Shown: positions 1 to 9,675, counted from the first letter of the stretch. The stretch is DNA of 64,000 bases from Paludibacteraceae bacterium (GCA_017450685.1 JAFSTB010000014.1:25028-89027); one strand, 5' to 3'. The notes: a model not told the origin generated them from the letters alone. Numbers and translations are program-made.

Positions 1-510
1 GCGCATGGCGTAACCGACAGACAGATATTAGAGCAAGCACTATGCGAATTTTGTGCAAGAGTGACGGAGAAACTGCGTGATCAGAACAGCGTCTGCCAAC
101 AGATGATAGTGTTTGCACACACCTCACGCTTCTCCGACTATCCCACCACCATTCACAGTGCTCTCACTTTCACCACTCCGACCAATAACACACAAGAGAT
201 GACGCAGGCTATGCTACGAGCCGTCAGACAACAATGGAAAAGCAATACACCATATAAAAGAGCAGGAGTCATACTCACCGCCATCAAACAGGATAAAGGC
301 ATACAACAATCGCTTTTCGATACGCGCAACAGACAAAGAGACAACCAATTGCAACAGACTATGGACAACATAAACAAAAAAACGGGTAAGCGTACCATAG
401 CCTTCCTGCCTTCTATGCCTGCCGAGTCAACCAAACAACTATTCGATGTCGGTGCCAAAAGTCCTGCCTACACCACTAATATTAAAGAAATAGTGGTACT
501 CAAATGCTAA
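1..510 (+). CDS. umuC: Y-family DNA polymerase (UmuC-like), C-terminal part
   Basis: The reading frame is open from base 1, so the gene starts outside the window; 169 codons and the TAA stop are visible. Visible residues fit the little-finger region and the short C-terminal extension (DUF4113 type) of UmuC, the catalytic subunit of the error-prone translesion polymerase V: a YKRAGV stretch, then QQSLFD, and near the end a MDNINKKTG segment followed by RTIAFLP. The catalytic palm lies upstream and cannot be checked, nor can a umuD partner. In Bacteroidetes such genes are often SOS-controlled or on mobile elements, but nothing here shows which. The GTG at 61 is internal and is not proposed as a start. 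Confidence 0.82.
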   Translation, partial: AHGVTDRQILEQALCEFCARVTEKLRDQNSVCQQMIVFAHTSRFSDYPTTIHSALTFTTPTNNTQEMTQAMLRAVRQQWKSNTPYKRAGVILTAIKQDKGIQQSLFDTRNRQRDNQLQQTMDNINKKTGKRTIAFLPSMPAESTKQLFDVGAKSPAYTTNIKEIVVLKC

Positions 511-533
511 ATAGTTGATTAAGCGTACGGGAT

Positions 534-565
534 TTTGCTCAACAATGAAAAACGCCGTACCTTTG
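534..565 (+). promoter_or_regulatory. Bacteroidetes-type promoter of the M16 peptidase gene
   Basis: TTTG at 534-537 (-33), a 20-base gap, and TACCTTTG at 558-565 (-7, consensus TAnnTTTG). The predicted start of transcription is near 571, leaving a leader of about 25 bases before the ATG at 596. Confidence 0.75.
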
Positions 566-595
566 TAGCGAACACAACAAAAATACTAACCATAT

Positions 596-3394
596 ATGAA
601 AAAGTTTTTTTTCAGTTCAGTGCTGCTCTTGGCAGCCTTGTCGGGTTGGGCGCAAAAGCCTTTGCCCGTGGAAAAAGATGTTCGTATAGGTCATCTGGAC
701 AATGGTTTGACCTACTACATCCGTCACAACGAGACACCCAAACAGCGTTGCGAGTTCCATATCGCCCAAGCGGTGGGAGCCGTGTTGGAAGAAGATGACC
801 AAAACGGTTTGGCTCACTTCCTTGAACACATGGCTTTCAACGGAACGGAGCATTTTGCGGAGAAAGGAATAATCGAATACTTTGAGTCGATAGGTGTCAA
901 TTTCGGTGGTAACATCAACGCTTATACCTCTATTGATGAGACCGTCTATCGTTTGAGTGATGTACCCACTGTTCGTGAGGGTATCATTGATACGGCTTTG
1001 CTTGTTATGCACGACTGGGCATGCGGACTGCTGCTTGATGAGAAGGAGATAGATAACGAGCGTGGTGTCATACGCGAAGAGTGGCGTACACGTAATTCTG
1101 CCAACTATCGTATGTGGTCGAAAATGATGGGACTCAAATACCCGGGCACCCAATACGGCAAACGCGATGTGATAGGCGACACTGCCGTTATTAACAACTT
1201 CGCATACGATGCACTCAGAGCCTACTATAAGAAATGGTATGGTCCGGACAATCAAGCCATCATCGTGGTGGGTGATATCGATGTGGATCAGATTGAGCAG
1301 AAGATCAAAGCCTTATGGGCTAATGTGCCTGAACGCGCCAACAGAGGTGAGCGACCCTTATACACCGTGCCCTTCAACACAGAACCGCGTGTATGTATAG
1401 TGACCGACAAAGAAGCACAGTCGTCGTCGTTTGAGTTGGACTTTTTGCACGAACAGATGCCTAAAGAGTTGGAGAATACTGACTATGCTTATCGTCGCGG
1501 TATATGTCTCTCGCTCATCACCCGTATCATTGACAATCGTTTTTACGAGTTGTCGTTAGAGCCTGATGCTCCATTCAAATGGGGTGGTATAGGCTACGGT
1601 GAGGTGGTCAAACTGCGCGACGCTTTTATTGCTTCCATCGGTCCGAAAGAAGGACACGAACTGGAGTCCTACAAAGTGTTGCTTGAGCAGTTGGAGAAGA
1701 TGCAGAGGTATGGGTTCACACAATCAGAGTTAGAGCGTGCCAAAACCAATTATCTCAACAGTACGACCAACTCATACAACAGCCGAGGCACACGCGACAA
1801 TATATCCTACGCCAGAGAGTACATCCGCAATTTTGAAGACCATGAGTCTATCCCCGGCATCGAATGGGAGTATAATTTTGTGAAAGAGACGTTGCCCACT
1901 ATCACAGCCGAAGAACTGCTTGAGATTGCTCGCAAGTTTATGCATAATAACCCTATCATCTGTGTCACCGGTCCGGATAAAGAAGGCGTTGTCATCCCCA
2001 CCGAGCAGACATTGCTTTCGTTGTATAACGGTATGCCGTCATTAGATGTGACAGCACCTACTGAAGAAGTTCTGCCCACCACTTTGGTAAGAAAAGCACC
2101 TAAGGCAGGTAAGATAAAAAAGGTGGAAGAAGATCCGTTGCTCGGCACTACGGAATGGCTTTTGTCAAACGGCATCAAAGTGGTGTTCAAGCCCACTAAG
2201 TACGAAGAGAATCAGATCAGTCTGCATGCTTTTGCCAAAGGAGGCGGCACCTCTCTTTATGAAGGCGATGACCTTATCTCTGCCATTTATGCTGCTGATA
2301 TAGTCAGTTATATGGGTCTGGGCGAGTTCTCCAAGACCGATTTAAGCAAAGTGCTTACAGGCAAGAGTGCCGGTGCCGGTGTAAGGATGGGAACATTAGA
2401 AAAAGGTGTATGGGGCAGTTCTACAAAGAAAGACTTTGAGACTATGCTTCAACTGCTCTATCTGCGTTTCACTGCACCCCGTCGCGATGAGAAAGCCTTC
2501 ACCACATGGATGAACCAGACAAAGGATGCTTTGATTAACAAAGAGTTGAACCATAAGAGTATCTTCCGTGACTCTGTCTCACTGATGGCTTCCAACCACT
2601 CCGACCGCACCTTCATCCTCACACAGGACAAGTTGGAGAAAATAGACCTTGACAAGATGATGAAGATATACAAAGAGCGTTTCTCCAATCCTGCCGAGTT
2701 CACCTATATCATAGTAGGTGATATAAATCCTGAGGATGAAGCCGTGAAAAAAGCCGTCTGCCAATGGTTAGGTTCGCTCAAAACCAACAAACGCATTGAC
2801 AAGTATATCGACCATCAGGTGCGCGTGCCTCAAGGTATCCATAAAAACTATTTCTCTCGCAAGATGGAGATTCACCAAGCCACCAATCGTATTCAATACA
2901 CTGCATACGGCATCAACTATACGCTTGACAATGCGCTGAATATGGAGATGATTGGTCGTATTCTCTCCACTCGCTATTTAGAGTCTATACGTGAGCGTGA
3001 GGGTGGCAGTTATGGTGTAGGCTGCGGTGGTTGGATGGATCGTCTGCCGGTGCCGCGTGCCGTATTGGTAATGCAGTTTGATACCGACCCCGAAAAACAG
3101 GAACGACTGATGCAAATCATTCACGAGGAGGTGATGACCATTGTAGAGAACGGACCATTAGACAAAGACTTGCAGAAGGAGAAAGAGTCAATGCTCAAAG
3201 ACTTCCAAGAGAACAAAGAGAAGAACTGGTGGTGGCGTAATACGATAGAAGAGAACCTCAGATATGGAGGCAATGCACTTACCGAATACGTACCTGCCGT
3301 TAATCGTATCACCAAAGAGTCGGTGCAAACGATGCTGAAGCAACTGGTGGAAGCAGGCAATATGTTTGAAGTGGTGATGTTCCCCGAAAAGTAA
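596..3394 (+). CDS. M16 family zinc metallopeptidase, exported
   Basis: 932 residues: an N-terminal signal peptide (about residues 1-20, ending in GWAQ), an active M16 half and an inactive M16 half. The inverted zinc motif HxxEH is at residues 74-78 (HFLEH), and the distal zinc-ligand glutamate is probably E155 in NERGVIREEW, at the usual distance. This is the architecture of the periplasmic insulinase/pitrilysin-like peptidases common in Bacteroidetes, which degrade peptides or act in protein quality control. The ATG at 596 places the signal peptide at the very N-terminus and follows a good promoter. The gene is monocistronic and ends at a strong hairpin shared with the convergent gene. The exact substrate cannot be told. 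Confidence 0.93.
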   Translation: MKKFFFSSVLLLAALSGWAQKPLPVEKDVRIGHLDNGLTYYIRHNETPKQRCEFHIAQAVGAVLEEDDQNGLAHFLEHMAFNGTEHFAEKGIIEYFESIGVNFGGNINAYTSIDETVYRLSDVPTVREGIIDTALLVMHDWACGLLLDEKEIDNERGVIREEWRTRNSANYRMWSKMMGLKYPGTQYGKRDVIGDTAVINNFAYDALRAYYKKWYGPDNQAIIVVGDIDVDQIEQKIKALWANVPERANRGERPLYTVPFNTEPRVCIVTDKEAQSSSFELDFLHEQMPKELENTDYAYRRGICLSLITRIIDNRFYELSLEPDAPFKWGGIGYGEVVKLRDAFIASIGPKEGHELESYKVLLEQLEKMQRYGFTQSELERAKTNYLNSTTNSYNSRGTRDNISYAREYIRNFEDHESIPGIEWEYNFVKETLPTITAEELLEIARKFMHNNPIICVTGPDKEGVVIPTEQTLLSLYNGMPSLDVTAPTEEVLPTTLVRKAPKAGKIKKVEEDPLLGTTEWLLSNGIKVVFKPTKYEENQISLHAFAKGGGTSLYEGDDLISAIYAADIVSYMGLGEFSKTDLSKVLTGKSAGAGVRMGTLEKGVWGSSTKKDFETMLQLLYLRFTAPRRDEKAFTTWMNQTKDALINKELNHKSIFRDSVSLMASNHSDRTFILTQDKLEKIDLDKMMKIYKERFSNPAEFTYIIVGDINPEDEAVKKAVCQWLGSLKTNKRIDKYIDHQVRVPQGIHKNYFSRKMEIHQATNRIQYTAYGINYTLDNALNMEMIGRILSTRYLESIREREGGSYGVGCGGWMDRLPVPRAVLVMQFDTDPEKQERLMQIIHEEVMTIVENGPLDKDLQKEKESMLKDFQENKEKNWWWRNTIEENLRYGGNALTEYVPAVNRITKESVQTMLKQLVEAGNMFEVVMFPEK

Positions 3395-3414
3395 TCAGGT
3401 TCATACATGTCATT

Positions 3415-3452
3415 AAAGAAGGTGTGCCAATTAGTCTTGGCACACCTTCTTT
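3415..3452. terminator. Bidirectional terminator hairpin between convergent genes
   Basis: A perfect 16-bp inverted repeat (left arm 3415-3430, right arm 3437-3452) with a 6-base loop (TTAGTC). The outer bases give A/T-rich flanks on both sides, so it can serve the M16 gene on + and the surface-protein gene on -, whose stop codon begins only 2 bases away. Confidence 0.85.
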
Positions 3453-3453
3453 C

Positions 3454-6400
3454 TTACAGCACTGTCCATTTCTTGGTAAAGGTCTTACCCCCTTCAGATG
3501 TGAAGTGCAAGATATAAGTACCGGTGGGAACGGATGAGGGTAGGTTGATTTGCAGGTTGCTGTATCTATCTCCGTATTGTCCTTTAGCCACTTGCTTGCC
3601 ATCTACGCCATAGACATAATACTGACCTGATGTGTTGGTGCGGATAGATATATGTCTGTACTCGTTTTTGTTTTGCGCAGCGAGCGAGAGGTAGAGGTTC
3701 ACCTCGGTGTCATCAACCATTTCTATCGGGTAGTAGTAGCAAGTGCGCATTGTCTTACCGTCGTCAATGCGTGTTAATTCAGCCCAATAGGGGTCGCCTA
3801 TCTGCAAGGGTTCATATACATATCCGTTATGTTCGCCTTGTGCCTGCATTGTTTCGCCGTCGTGATACCATTGTATCTTGGAGAAGTCATAGCCTCCGTT
3901 GTAGGTGGCGTTCTGCACAAGAAGTACATCGTTCCACCGCTGCAAGATGACCCATTGAGGATAGAAAACGGAGAAGTGCAAAGTGGTATCTAACGAGTGG
4001 TTGAAGATATCTTCTATATGTACCATAACAGGATAGATATCCGGTCGGACATATAGAGTGGAGTCGTCGTTGGCAGGCATCGGTATGGTGAACACCACAG
4101 GTGAGGATATGTCATCGGGGAAGTGCATTCCTATCGTATCGCGGAAGCCTGCTTTTCGTGCTGCGGCATCGAAATAGAGGTCGCATCTTGCCGGTTTACC
4201 TTCCGCGATATGGAAGGTGATAGCCCAATCTTTGTCGTTAGCGCATGCCTCGTCTATATATGCGTCCATCACCACTTCGGGGTCGAACATTTGGATGTTG
4301 AGCGTATAGATGATACTGTCACATCCGTTGGCGTAATAGGCTGTATCGTGATAGATGCCCGAAGTGAGTATGTTCTCATATCCGTCGTGTCCGAGCCAAT
4401 GGTAGTGCTCGATGGAACTGATTGTAGCTTCTTCGTTCGATTCGGTGGCACGCAGTACAACCAGAGTGAGCGAATAGTGGGTATCGGGGTCTGAAAAGTC
4501 CTCATATACACCGTTATCCGTTATGTTGTCATATCCTGTGTGTCCCGTCCATTGGTATGGAAGGTCTGCTTCGCATACGGTGTCACGCTCTTCAATGAGT
4601 ATAGGATCGGTGCGTGGTATGACGGTGAGTGTTAACTCTTCGATGAGCATACAGTGTGTACCTGTCTCATAGGTTGTATCGCGATAGGTGTCAGCCTCTG
4701 TGAGGTTGCGATTGCCGAACCTGTATGTCTCACCTTCGGTGATGGTCTTGTCGGTATAGACAACGGGTGCAGGCAACATAGTGAGGGTGAGGGTGACGGT
4801 GGAGTCGCACTTACCTTCGCGTTGGAAGGTATGAGTATATACACCGGCGCTGGTGATTGGTTCATCGGCGAACATATATTGTCCGCCTTCGCAGAAGTTG
4901 TCTGCCACTTCTATTTCGGTGGCTTCACCGATAGTGAAAGTGAGAGTGGCAGTACTGTCGCAACCTGCGGCATTGGTATAGTGGTGTGTATAAACGTCGG
5001 CTTGTGTTATCTTTTCATCGTCGAACATGAAGGATTCACCTTCGCACACTTTGACGCTGAAGGCGTAGGCTGAAGGTTCGTTGACCACCAGATCCATTGT
5101 TACGAGGCTATCGCAACCCATATGGTTGACATAGTGTTTCTCATAGTGTCCGGCAGTGGTGAGGGTGGTATCGCACCATGGGAGTTGCTCACCTTTACAT
5201 ATAGTTCGGCTCATAGCATTGAGTGAGGGTTGAGCTACTTTAAGGTGTAATGTGATGGTGCTGTCGCAGTTAGCGGTGTTGGTGACTATCTGAGTGTAAT
5301 AGTTTTCCTCTGTGAGCGGAGTGCCGAAGAAGTAATATTTCTCGCCTTGGCAGATGGTCTCTTCTCTTTGTGCTTGAGTTGCTTTATTGACAGTCAGATG
5401 CAGTGTTACTATACTGTCGCACCCCGTGCTGCTTGTCAGTTGGTCTTGCACTTCGCCTTCACCTGTGAGTTCGTGTCCGTGCCAATAGAAGGGCAACTCA
5501 TTGTCGCATATAGTGGCGAAGGTGTCTGTTTGGGCAAAAGAGAGGACAAAGAAATGCAGGGTAATGATACTATCGCAACCTTGATAGCCGGTATAGTGGC
5601 GAACATAGGTGGCAGGTGTATTCACTGTCGTATCGCTGAATTCGTATGCTCCGCCTTCACATACAGCACGCGAGAGCTCTATATGTACAGGTTTGTTCAC
5701 CACCAGATCCATAGTGAGCAGGCTATCGCAACCTGCTGCATTGACAAGGTGTCGTTCATAGTGTCCGGCTTCGTATAGTTTGTCGCCACACCATTCCAAA
5801 GTGTCACCTTTGCATATAGTGTCGCGCATATTTTTGGTGGTTGAATGTAGCACTGTGAGCGTGAAGGTGACGGTGCTATCGCAGCCGTTTTGCGAAGTGT
5901 AGGTGTATTGATATTCACCTTCTGTTTCCAATTTACGCGAGTCCCACATATACGGCAGCATATAGTCGCATACGGTGTCTCTGTCGGTGGTGTTAAAAGT
6001 AGGCAGTACTGTTAGGTGCAGGCATACGGCGGAATCGGTGTTGAAATGCGACAAGGTATGGAAGGTATAGTCGCCTTGTGTGGTACAAACGGTGTCGGCT
6101 GTGTTGTTGAACGTGCGCCATGTGTAACTCTCGCCTTCGCATATAGAGGCATATTGGTGTGTAGCACCTTGTACGACATATAGTGTGAGTATATGTATGC
6201 TGTCGCAATAGGGTGCTTTGACCGTCTTGAGTGAGTCGTAAACGATGAGTGTGTCTATATGGTCGGATGAGAGTGTTTTTCCGTGCCATAGGTATTCGTC
6301 TCCTATATTGGTATAGGCTGTCTCTTTGATACGGTTATCCACCTGATGTGACCCTTCCACTGAGAACTCATAGTAGGCAGCGTAGGCTTTGACTTGTAGA

Positions 6401-8718
6401 TATTCCAAGGTGTAATATATACTATCGCAGCCGTTGGCGGTACGCATTGTGTCGCGATAGGTGCCGAAGTCGGAGAGCAACTCAAAGTCTTCATTGTTGT
6501 TATGTTCGGTGAAGCCCGGTATGAACCACGACTGCCCTTCGAAGACATTGCCGCACTGCAAGATAGTGTCGGGTGTCATGGTGACGGGTCGCACAACACG
6601 CAGAGAAAGGGTGTAGTAAGCACTGTCGCAACCGTCAGACACGGTGCGTACCGTATCTTTGTAGGTATAGGTATTATCCCCTGTGCGGCGAGAGGGTAGG
6701 GTGTCTTTTACTATGACAGTATGTGCGGCTGCCGTTCCCGATGCAAAAGTATATGACCATCCTTCACTCAGGTTGTTCAACTCATTTTCGCACACCGTTT
6801 GTGCTGAGTTGTCGGTTGAAATGGTGATAGTCTTAGCCACCATATATGTATTCTCTTCGCATCCTTGTGCCGAGGTGGTGGTATAGACACCTTGTGTACC
6901 TCCATTGATGTAGAGGTCGGCTTCGGACAGGATAGTCTCGGTGTGGCTTTTGTAGTGCCAAACGTATGGGAAGGAGCAGACGTGCACACTGTCGTAGTAC
7001 GTCTGTGCCGGCAGAACGGTCAGAGCGAGTGTGACGATGGAGTCGCAGTCTTTGACTGTTTTGAGCGTTACCTGCTTACCATTATCTCCTGCACCGGTGA
7101 TAGTGATACCGTTCCACTTATACGGTTCGGCGAGGTGCAACTGATTTTCGCAGACGGTGACAGGCTCTGTCACAGCATAAGAGGGATTGATAGTGAGATG
7201 ATAGGTGATAGTGGAATCGCAGTTGGTGTACTGTGTCTTACGCGCTTCCACTGCATCCATTGTGATAGTGGTGTTGGACTTAGCGGGTTTGGCTTGTGCG
7301 AAGGTATGCTCAGCCCATAAAGCGTCCACTTCCGTATCGCAAATGGTCAGTGTCTGTTCGTTATTATATGTTTGGTTGACGGTCAGTTGCAGCGGATAGA
7401 TAGTGCGAGGGCATCGCATACCGGTGCTGCTCAAGGTGGTGTAGTATTGTGTGGTGTCGGTGTATAAGCCTGAGGTTGTGAGGTTTTGGAATTTAGCGTG
7501 TCCTCGCCAACTATATGGTGTGTCGTCGCAGGTGCTGACGGCTGTCAGTGTTCTTATAGTGGGTATTTGTACGGTGAGTGTAAGGTGTGTGGTGCTGTCC
7601 GTCTCACCGTCGGCGGCTTTGCAGGTGTAATCGTAAGTGCCTGCTGCAGTGCACTCAATGCCGTTCCAAAGGAATGGTAACTCACATTCGCAGATGGTGA
7701 GTGCCTCATTGGCTTCTTTGCCACAGTCCGCAAAATTAGCCACGACGGTCATCTCACGGTCGAGCATTGTCAGCGAATAGGTGCCGTCACCGTTGTTCTT
7801 GACCAGCGTTGCATCCGCACCTGTCCAACCACGGAAACAGGTGTTGGCATCATTGGGAACGGGAGTGAGAGTTATCTCTTCATCGGTGATATGCATTTCG
7901 CAATCAGGCGATACGTGCAGTGTGCCGTTGCCAACGGTGGATGTGTTGAGACGGAAGACATCGGTGTTGACTTTTCTTCCTATAGTGACTAATGTCTCGC
8001 CACAGTCTTTTTCGTTGATTTCTATATACAGTTTGCCGCCTTCTCCTTCACCGACCAATATCTCTGCTCCGTTAAAAGCGGTGATATATTCGGTGCAACC
8101 GTAGTTGTAGTAGTAATGCGGGTCTAATGCCGGACCGCCGTATGTGGAGCAATATGAACTTACGGGACACACCCACACACTGCCTTTATCTTCATTCCAA
8201 AAAGAGTGTGTGGCATATCCCAAAAGCATCGGCTTGTCGCTTGGAGGCAAAACGGTACTTGTCCAACTATAGATAGAATAGGAAGTATTATAATTTATAT
8301 ACTTTGCTATGTTTAGTGCAGAGACTTCATAAATGCCTGCTTTCGGACCTAAGCAGTTGGCATATTGTTGTGTTTTGCCGGCTGTAGTACTTCCGCACCA
8401 GAAAAACATCTGTATATAGTTGTGCTTATTGGCTGAGCGTGACGACCAGGCACGAATGCGTATGAACTTATTATATATCCAGTCGGATGGCGGAATGGCA
8501 ACACCGGTTCTCGGATCATACCCGTTGTATTGCATCCAATAGTCGTCATCCACTGTTGTGTAGGTGTCGATCTGCACATTATCCATTTCGTAGAGGAACT
8601 GGTCTAATGAACCTTTTCTTTCCACCACAGGACAACAATTCTGTGCGGATACGGTGTATCCGTAATTGAGGAAGGTCAGGCAATATATGAAAGCAAGAAA
8701 GAGGTAGTTTCGTTTCAT
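3454..8718 (-). CDS. Giant Cys-repeat surface protein with T9SS-type sorting tail
   Basis: 1754 residues from the ATG at 8718. That start gives a clear signal peptide (MKRNYLFLAFIY... ending in VSAQ); the frame stays open to 9090, but that extension overlaps dapB and its promoter. Domains in order: a unique N-terminal region (about residues 25-335) with many Tyr, Trp and Cys; about 20 repeats of 45-70 residues (about 336-1478), each opening with [TV][IV]C.(N/G)EL/ES and closing with GCDSIVTLxLTV; a C-terminal module (RWNDVL, YNGG, QWYHDG, DDGKTMRTC); and a final about 70 residues ending in KTFTKKWTVL, resembling a T9SS type A sorting domain. It is probably exported across the outer membrane and anchored or released at the surface. 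Its function is unknown; adhesin or matrix protein is inference. Two relatives lie at 48391-56394. Confidence 0.88.
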   Translation of the reverse strand: MKRNYLFLAFIYCLTFLNYGYTVSAQNCCPVVERKGSLDQFLYEMDNVQIDTYTTVDDDYWMQYNGYDPRTGVAIPPSDWIYNKFIRIRAWSSRSANKHNYIQMFFWCGSTTAGKTQQYANCLGPKAGIYEVSALNIAKYINYNTSYSIYSWTSTVLPPSDKPMLLGYATHSFWNEDKGSVWVCPVSSYCSTYGGPALDPHYYYNYGCTEYITAFNGAEILVGEGEGGKLYIEINEKDCGETLVTIGRKVNTDVFRLNTSTVGNGTLHVSPDCEMHITDEEITLTPVPNDANTCFRGWTGADATLVKNNGDGTYSLTMLDREMTVVANFADCGKEANEALTICECELPFLWNGIECTAAGTYDYTCKAADGETDSTTHLTLTVQIPTIRTLTAVSTCDDTPYSWRGHAKFQNLTTSGLYTDTTQYYTTLSSTGMRCPRTIYPLQLTVNQTYNNEQTLTICDTEVDALWAEHTFAQAKPAKSNTTITMDAVEARKTQYTNCDSTITYHLTINPSYAVTEPVTVCENQLHLAEPYKWNGITITGAGDNGKQVTLKTVKDCDSIVTLALTVLPAQTYYDSVHVCSFPYVWHYKSHTETILSEADLYINGGTQGVYTTTSAQGCEENTYMVAKTITISTDNSAQTVCENELNNLSEGWSYTFASGTAAAHTVIVKDTLPSRRTGDNTYTYKDTVRTVSDGCDSAYYTLSLRVVRPVTMTPDTILQCGNVFEGQSWFIPGFTEHNNNEDFELLSDFGTYRDTMRTANGCDSIYYTLEYLQVKAYAAYYEFSVEGSHQVDNRIKETAYTNIGDEYLWHGKTLSSDHIDTLIVYDSLKTVKAPYCDSIHILTLYVVQGATHQYASICEGESYTWRTFNNTADTVCTTQGDYTFHTLSHFNTDSAVCLHLTVLPTFNTTDRDTVCDYMLPYMWDSRKLETEGEYQYTYTSQNGCDSTVTFTLTVLHSTTKNMRDTICKGDTLEWCGDKLYEAGHYERHLVNAAGCDSLLTMDLVVNKPVHIELSRAVCEGGAYEFSDTTVNTPATYVRHYTGYQGCDSIITLHFFVLSFAQTDTFATICDNELPFYWHGHELTGEGEVQDQLTSSTGCDSIVTLHLTVNKATQAQREETICQGEKYYFFGTPLTEENYYTQIVTNTANCDSTITLHLKVAQPSLNAMSRTICKGEQLPWCDTTLTTAGHYEKHYVNHMGCDSLVTMDLVVNEPSAYAFSVKVCEGESFMFDDEKITQADVYTHHYTNAAGCDSTATLTFTIGEATEIEVADNFCEGGQYMFADEPITSAGVYTHTFQREGKCDSTVTLTLTMLPAPVVYTDKTITEGETYRFGNRNLTEADTYRDTTYETGTHCMLIEELTLTVIPRTDPILIEERDTVCEADLPYQWTGHTGYDNITDNGVYEDFSDPDTHYSLTLVVLRATESNEEATISSIEHYHWLGHDGYENILTSGIYHDTAYYANGCDSIIYTLNIQMFDPEVVMDAYIDEACANDKDWAITFHIAEGKPARCDLYFDAAARKAGFRDTIGMHFPDDISSPVVFTIPMPANDDSTLYVRPDIYPVMVHIEDIFNHSLDTTLHFSVFYPQWVILQRWNDVLLVQNATYNGGYDFSKIQWYHDGETMQAQGEHNGYVYEPLQIGDPYWAELTRIDDGKTMRTCYYYPIEMVDDTEVNLYLSLAAQNKNEYRHISIRTNTSGQYYVYGVDGKQVAKGQYGDRYSNLQINLPSSVPTGTYILHFTSEGGKTFTKKWTVL
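4285..7710 (-). repeat. Array of about 20 Cys-containing protein repeats in the surface protein
   Basis: At protein level each unit has the pattern xxxIC-x2-ELPYxWxG, 20-40 variable residues, then GCDSxVTLxLTV. The paired cysteines (one near the start, one in the CDS motif) recur in most units; two or three units late in the array have lost the first or second cysteine. DNA identity between units is low to moderate, so this is an old array. Unit boundaries are approximate, read by eye. Confidence 0.8.
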
Positions 8719-8720
8719 AG

Positions 8721-8770
8721 GCTCAACATATTGAGCGGCAAAGTTAGCAATAATTTTATATAGAGAAAAG
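8721..8770 (-). promoter_or_regulatory. Promoter and palindrome of the giant surface-protein gene
   Basis: On the minus strand TAACTTTG (8746 to 8739) matches the -7 consensus. The -33 position (8770-8767) reads TTTT or TTTC rather than TTTG, a weak match. Between the -7 box and the ATG at 8718 lies a perfect palindrome GCTCAA-CATA-TTGAGC (8721-8736). It spans the predicted start of transcription, so the leader would be only about 15 bases and could fold onto the start codon region or bind a regulator. Confidence 0.5.
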
Positions 8771-8924
8771 AAAATCAAGCAAAAAGTTGCAATTTTCTTT
8801 GTGCTGCTGACATTTCTTGCAAAAAACACATAAGTAAATGTCATAAATGGTGAATATTGCGCAACCTGATAATCAAAGAGAAAGAGCCTATTATAGGGAA
8901 AAATCAACTTTTTACGGTCAAATT

Positions 8925-8956
8925 TTTGTGCAATTGTAGGAATAGGTGTAACTTTG
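8925..8956 (+). promoter_or_regulatory. Promoter of the dapB operon
   Basis: TTTG at 8925-8928, a 20-base gap, TAACTTTG at 8949-8956. The -33 box is the start of the word TTTGTGCAATTG, which recurs in other promoters of this window. Predicted leader is about 20 bases. Confidence 0.78.
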
Positions 8957-8982
8957 CGGGCTAATTTCATATACGGCATATA

Positions 8983-9645
8983 ATGCGTATTCTTCTTATC
9001 GGTTATGGCAAGATGGGTCACGCGGTGGAGCAGGTTGCTCTGCAGCGCGGACACACCATAGCAGGGCAAATAGACAAAGACAGTCTCCACTTATGGGATA
9101 GCATCGATTGTGATGTGGCGATAGAGTTTTCCACTCCCCCCACTGCTTTAGGCAATGTGCAGCGCGCTTTGCAAAAAGGCATACCGGTCGTTTCAGGCAC
9201 CACGGGTTGGGATGTTGACAGCCTGCTAAAAGGCTATCCGACGAGCGGTACGCCGTGGATATGGAGCCCTAACTACAGTATAGGCGTACAACTGTTCTTC
9301 CTGTTAAATAGGCAGTTAGCACGTCTCTTGCAGCCTTGGCAACAATATCGACCTGCCATCACCGAAACACACCATATACATAAGTTAGATAAGCCCAGCG
9401 GCACTGCCAAACATTTGGTTCAAGACTTGCAGGCGGAGGGCTATCCGTCAGTGTCTATCACTTCCATTCGTGCAGGCGAAGTGGCAGGTATTCATACCGT
9501 TGATTGGGATAGTGAGGAAGATACCATTACCATCAGCCATTCTGCCAAGTCGCGTGCCGGCTTTGCTTTAGGTGCAGTCATTGCTGCCGAATGGCTTCAA
9601 GGCAAGACAGGCGCACACACGATGGAAGAGGTGATGAATGGCTGA
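8983..9645 (+). CDS. dapB: 4-hydroxy-tetrahydrodipicolinate reductase
   Basis: 220 residues. DapB reduces the product of DapA with NAD(P)H in the diaminopimelate/lysine pathway, feeding peptidoglycan and lysine synthesis in the cytoplasm. The N-terminal dinucleotide-binding motif is GYGKMG (residues 7-12). The family signature is clear: THH at 129-131, then K-L-D-K-P-S-G-T-A (134-142), containing the catalytic His pair region and the substrate-binding Lys. It is shorter than the E. coli enzyme (273), mostly through a compact N-terminal half, as is usual in Bacteroidetes. First gene of a long operon; lepB follows after 30 bases, a common Bacteroidetes pairing. Confidence 0.95.
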   Translation: MRILLIGYGKMGHAVEQVALQRGHTIAGQIDKDSLHLWDSIDCDVAIEFSTPPTALGNVQRALQKGIPVVSGTTGWDVDSLLKGYPTSGTPWIWSPNYSIGVQLFFLLNRQLARLLQPWQQYRPAITETHHIHKLDKPSGTAKHLVQDLQAEGYPSVSITSIRAGEVAGIHTVDWDSEEDTITISHSAKSRAGFALGAVIAAEWLQGKTGAHTMEEVMNG

Positions 9646-9675
9646 TAATAAGAAACTTCTATATAACGAAAAATA

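Noticed and set aside
617-1255. Long antisense frame within the M16 gene
   Set aside because: It runs opposite to a gene with clear catalytic motifs and has no promoter, signal or family resemblance. Similar long antisense frames in the giant genes (e.g. 6865-7320, 50209-50754) are shadows as well.
4285-7710. CRISPR array
   Set aside because: The regular repeats are protein repeats of varying length with diverged DNA, not identical short repeats with spacers. The heptamers at 33791-33830 are also too short and without spacers.
8719-9090. N-terminal extension of the giant surface protein by 124 residues
   Set aside because: The frame is open to 9090, but it overlaps dapB and its promoter on the other strand, and the ATG at 8718 gives a clear signal peptide right after a good -7 box.
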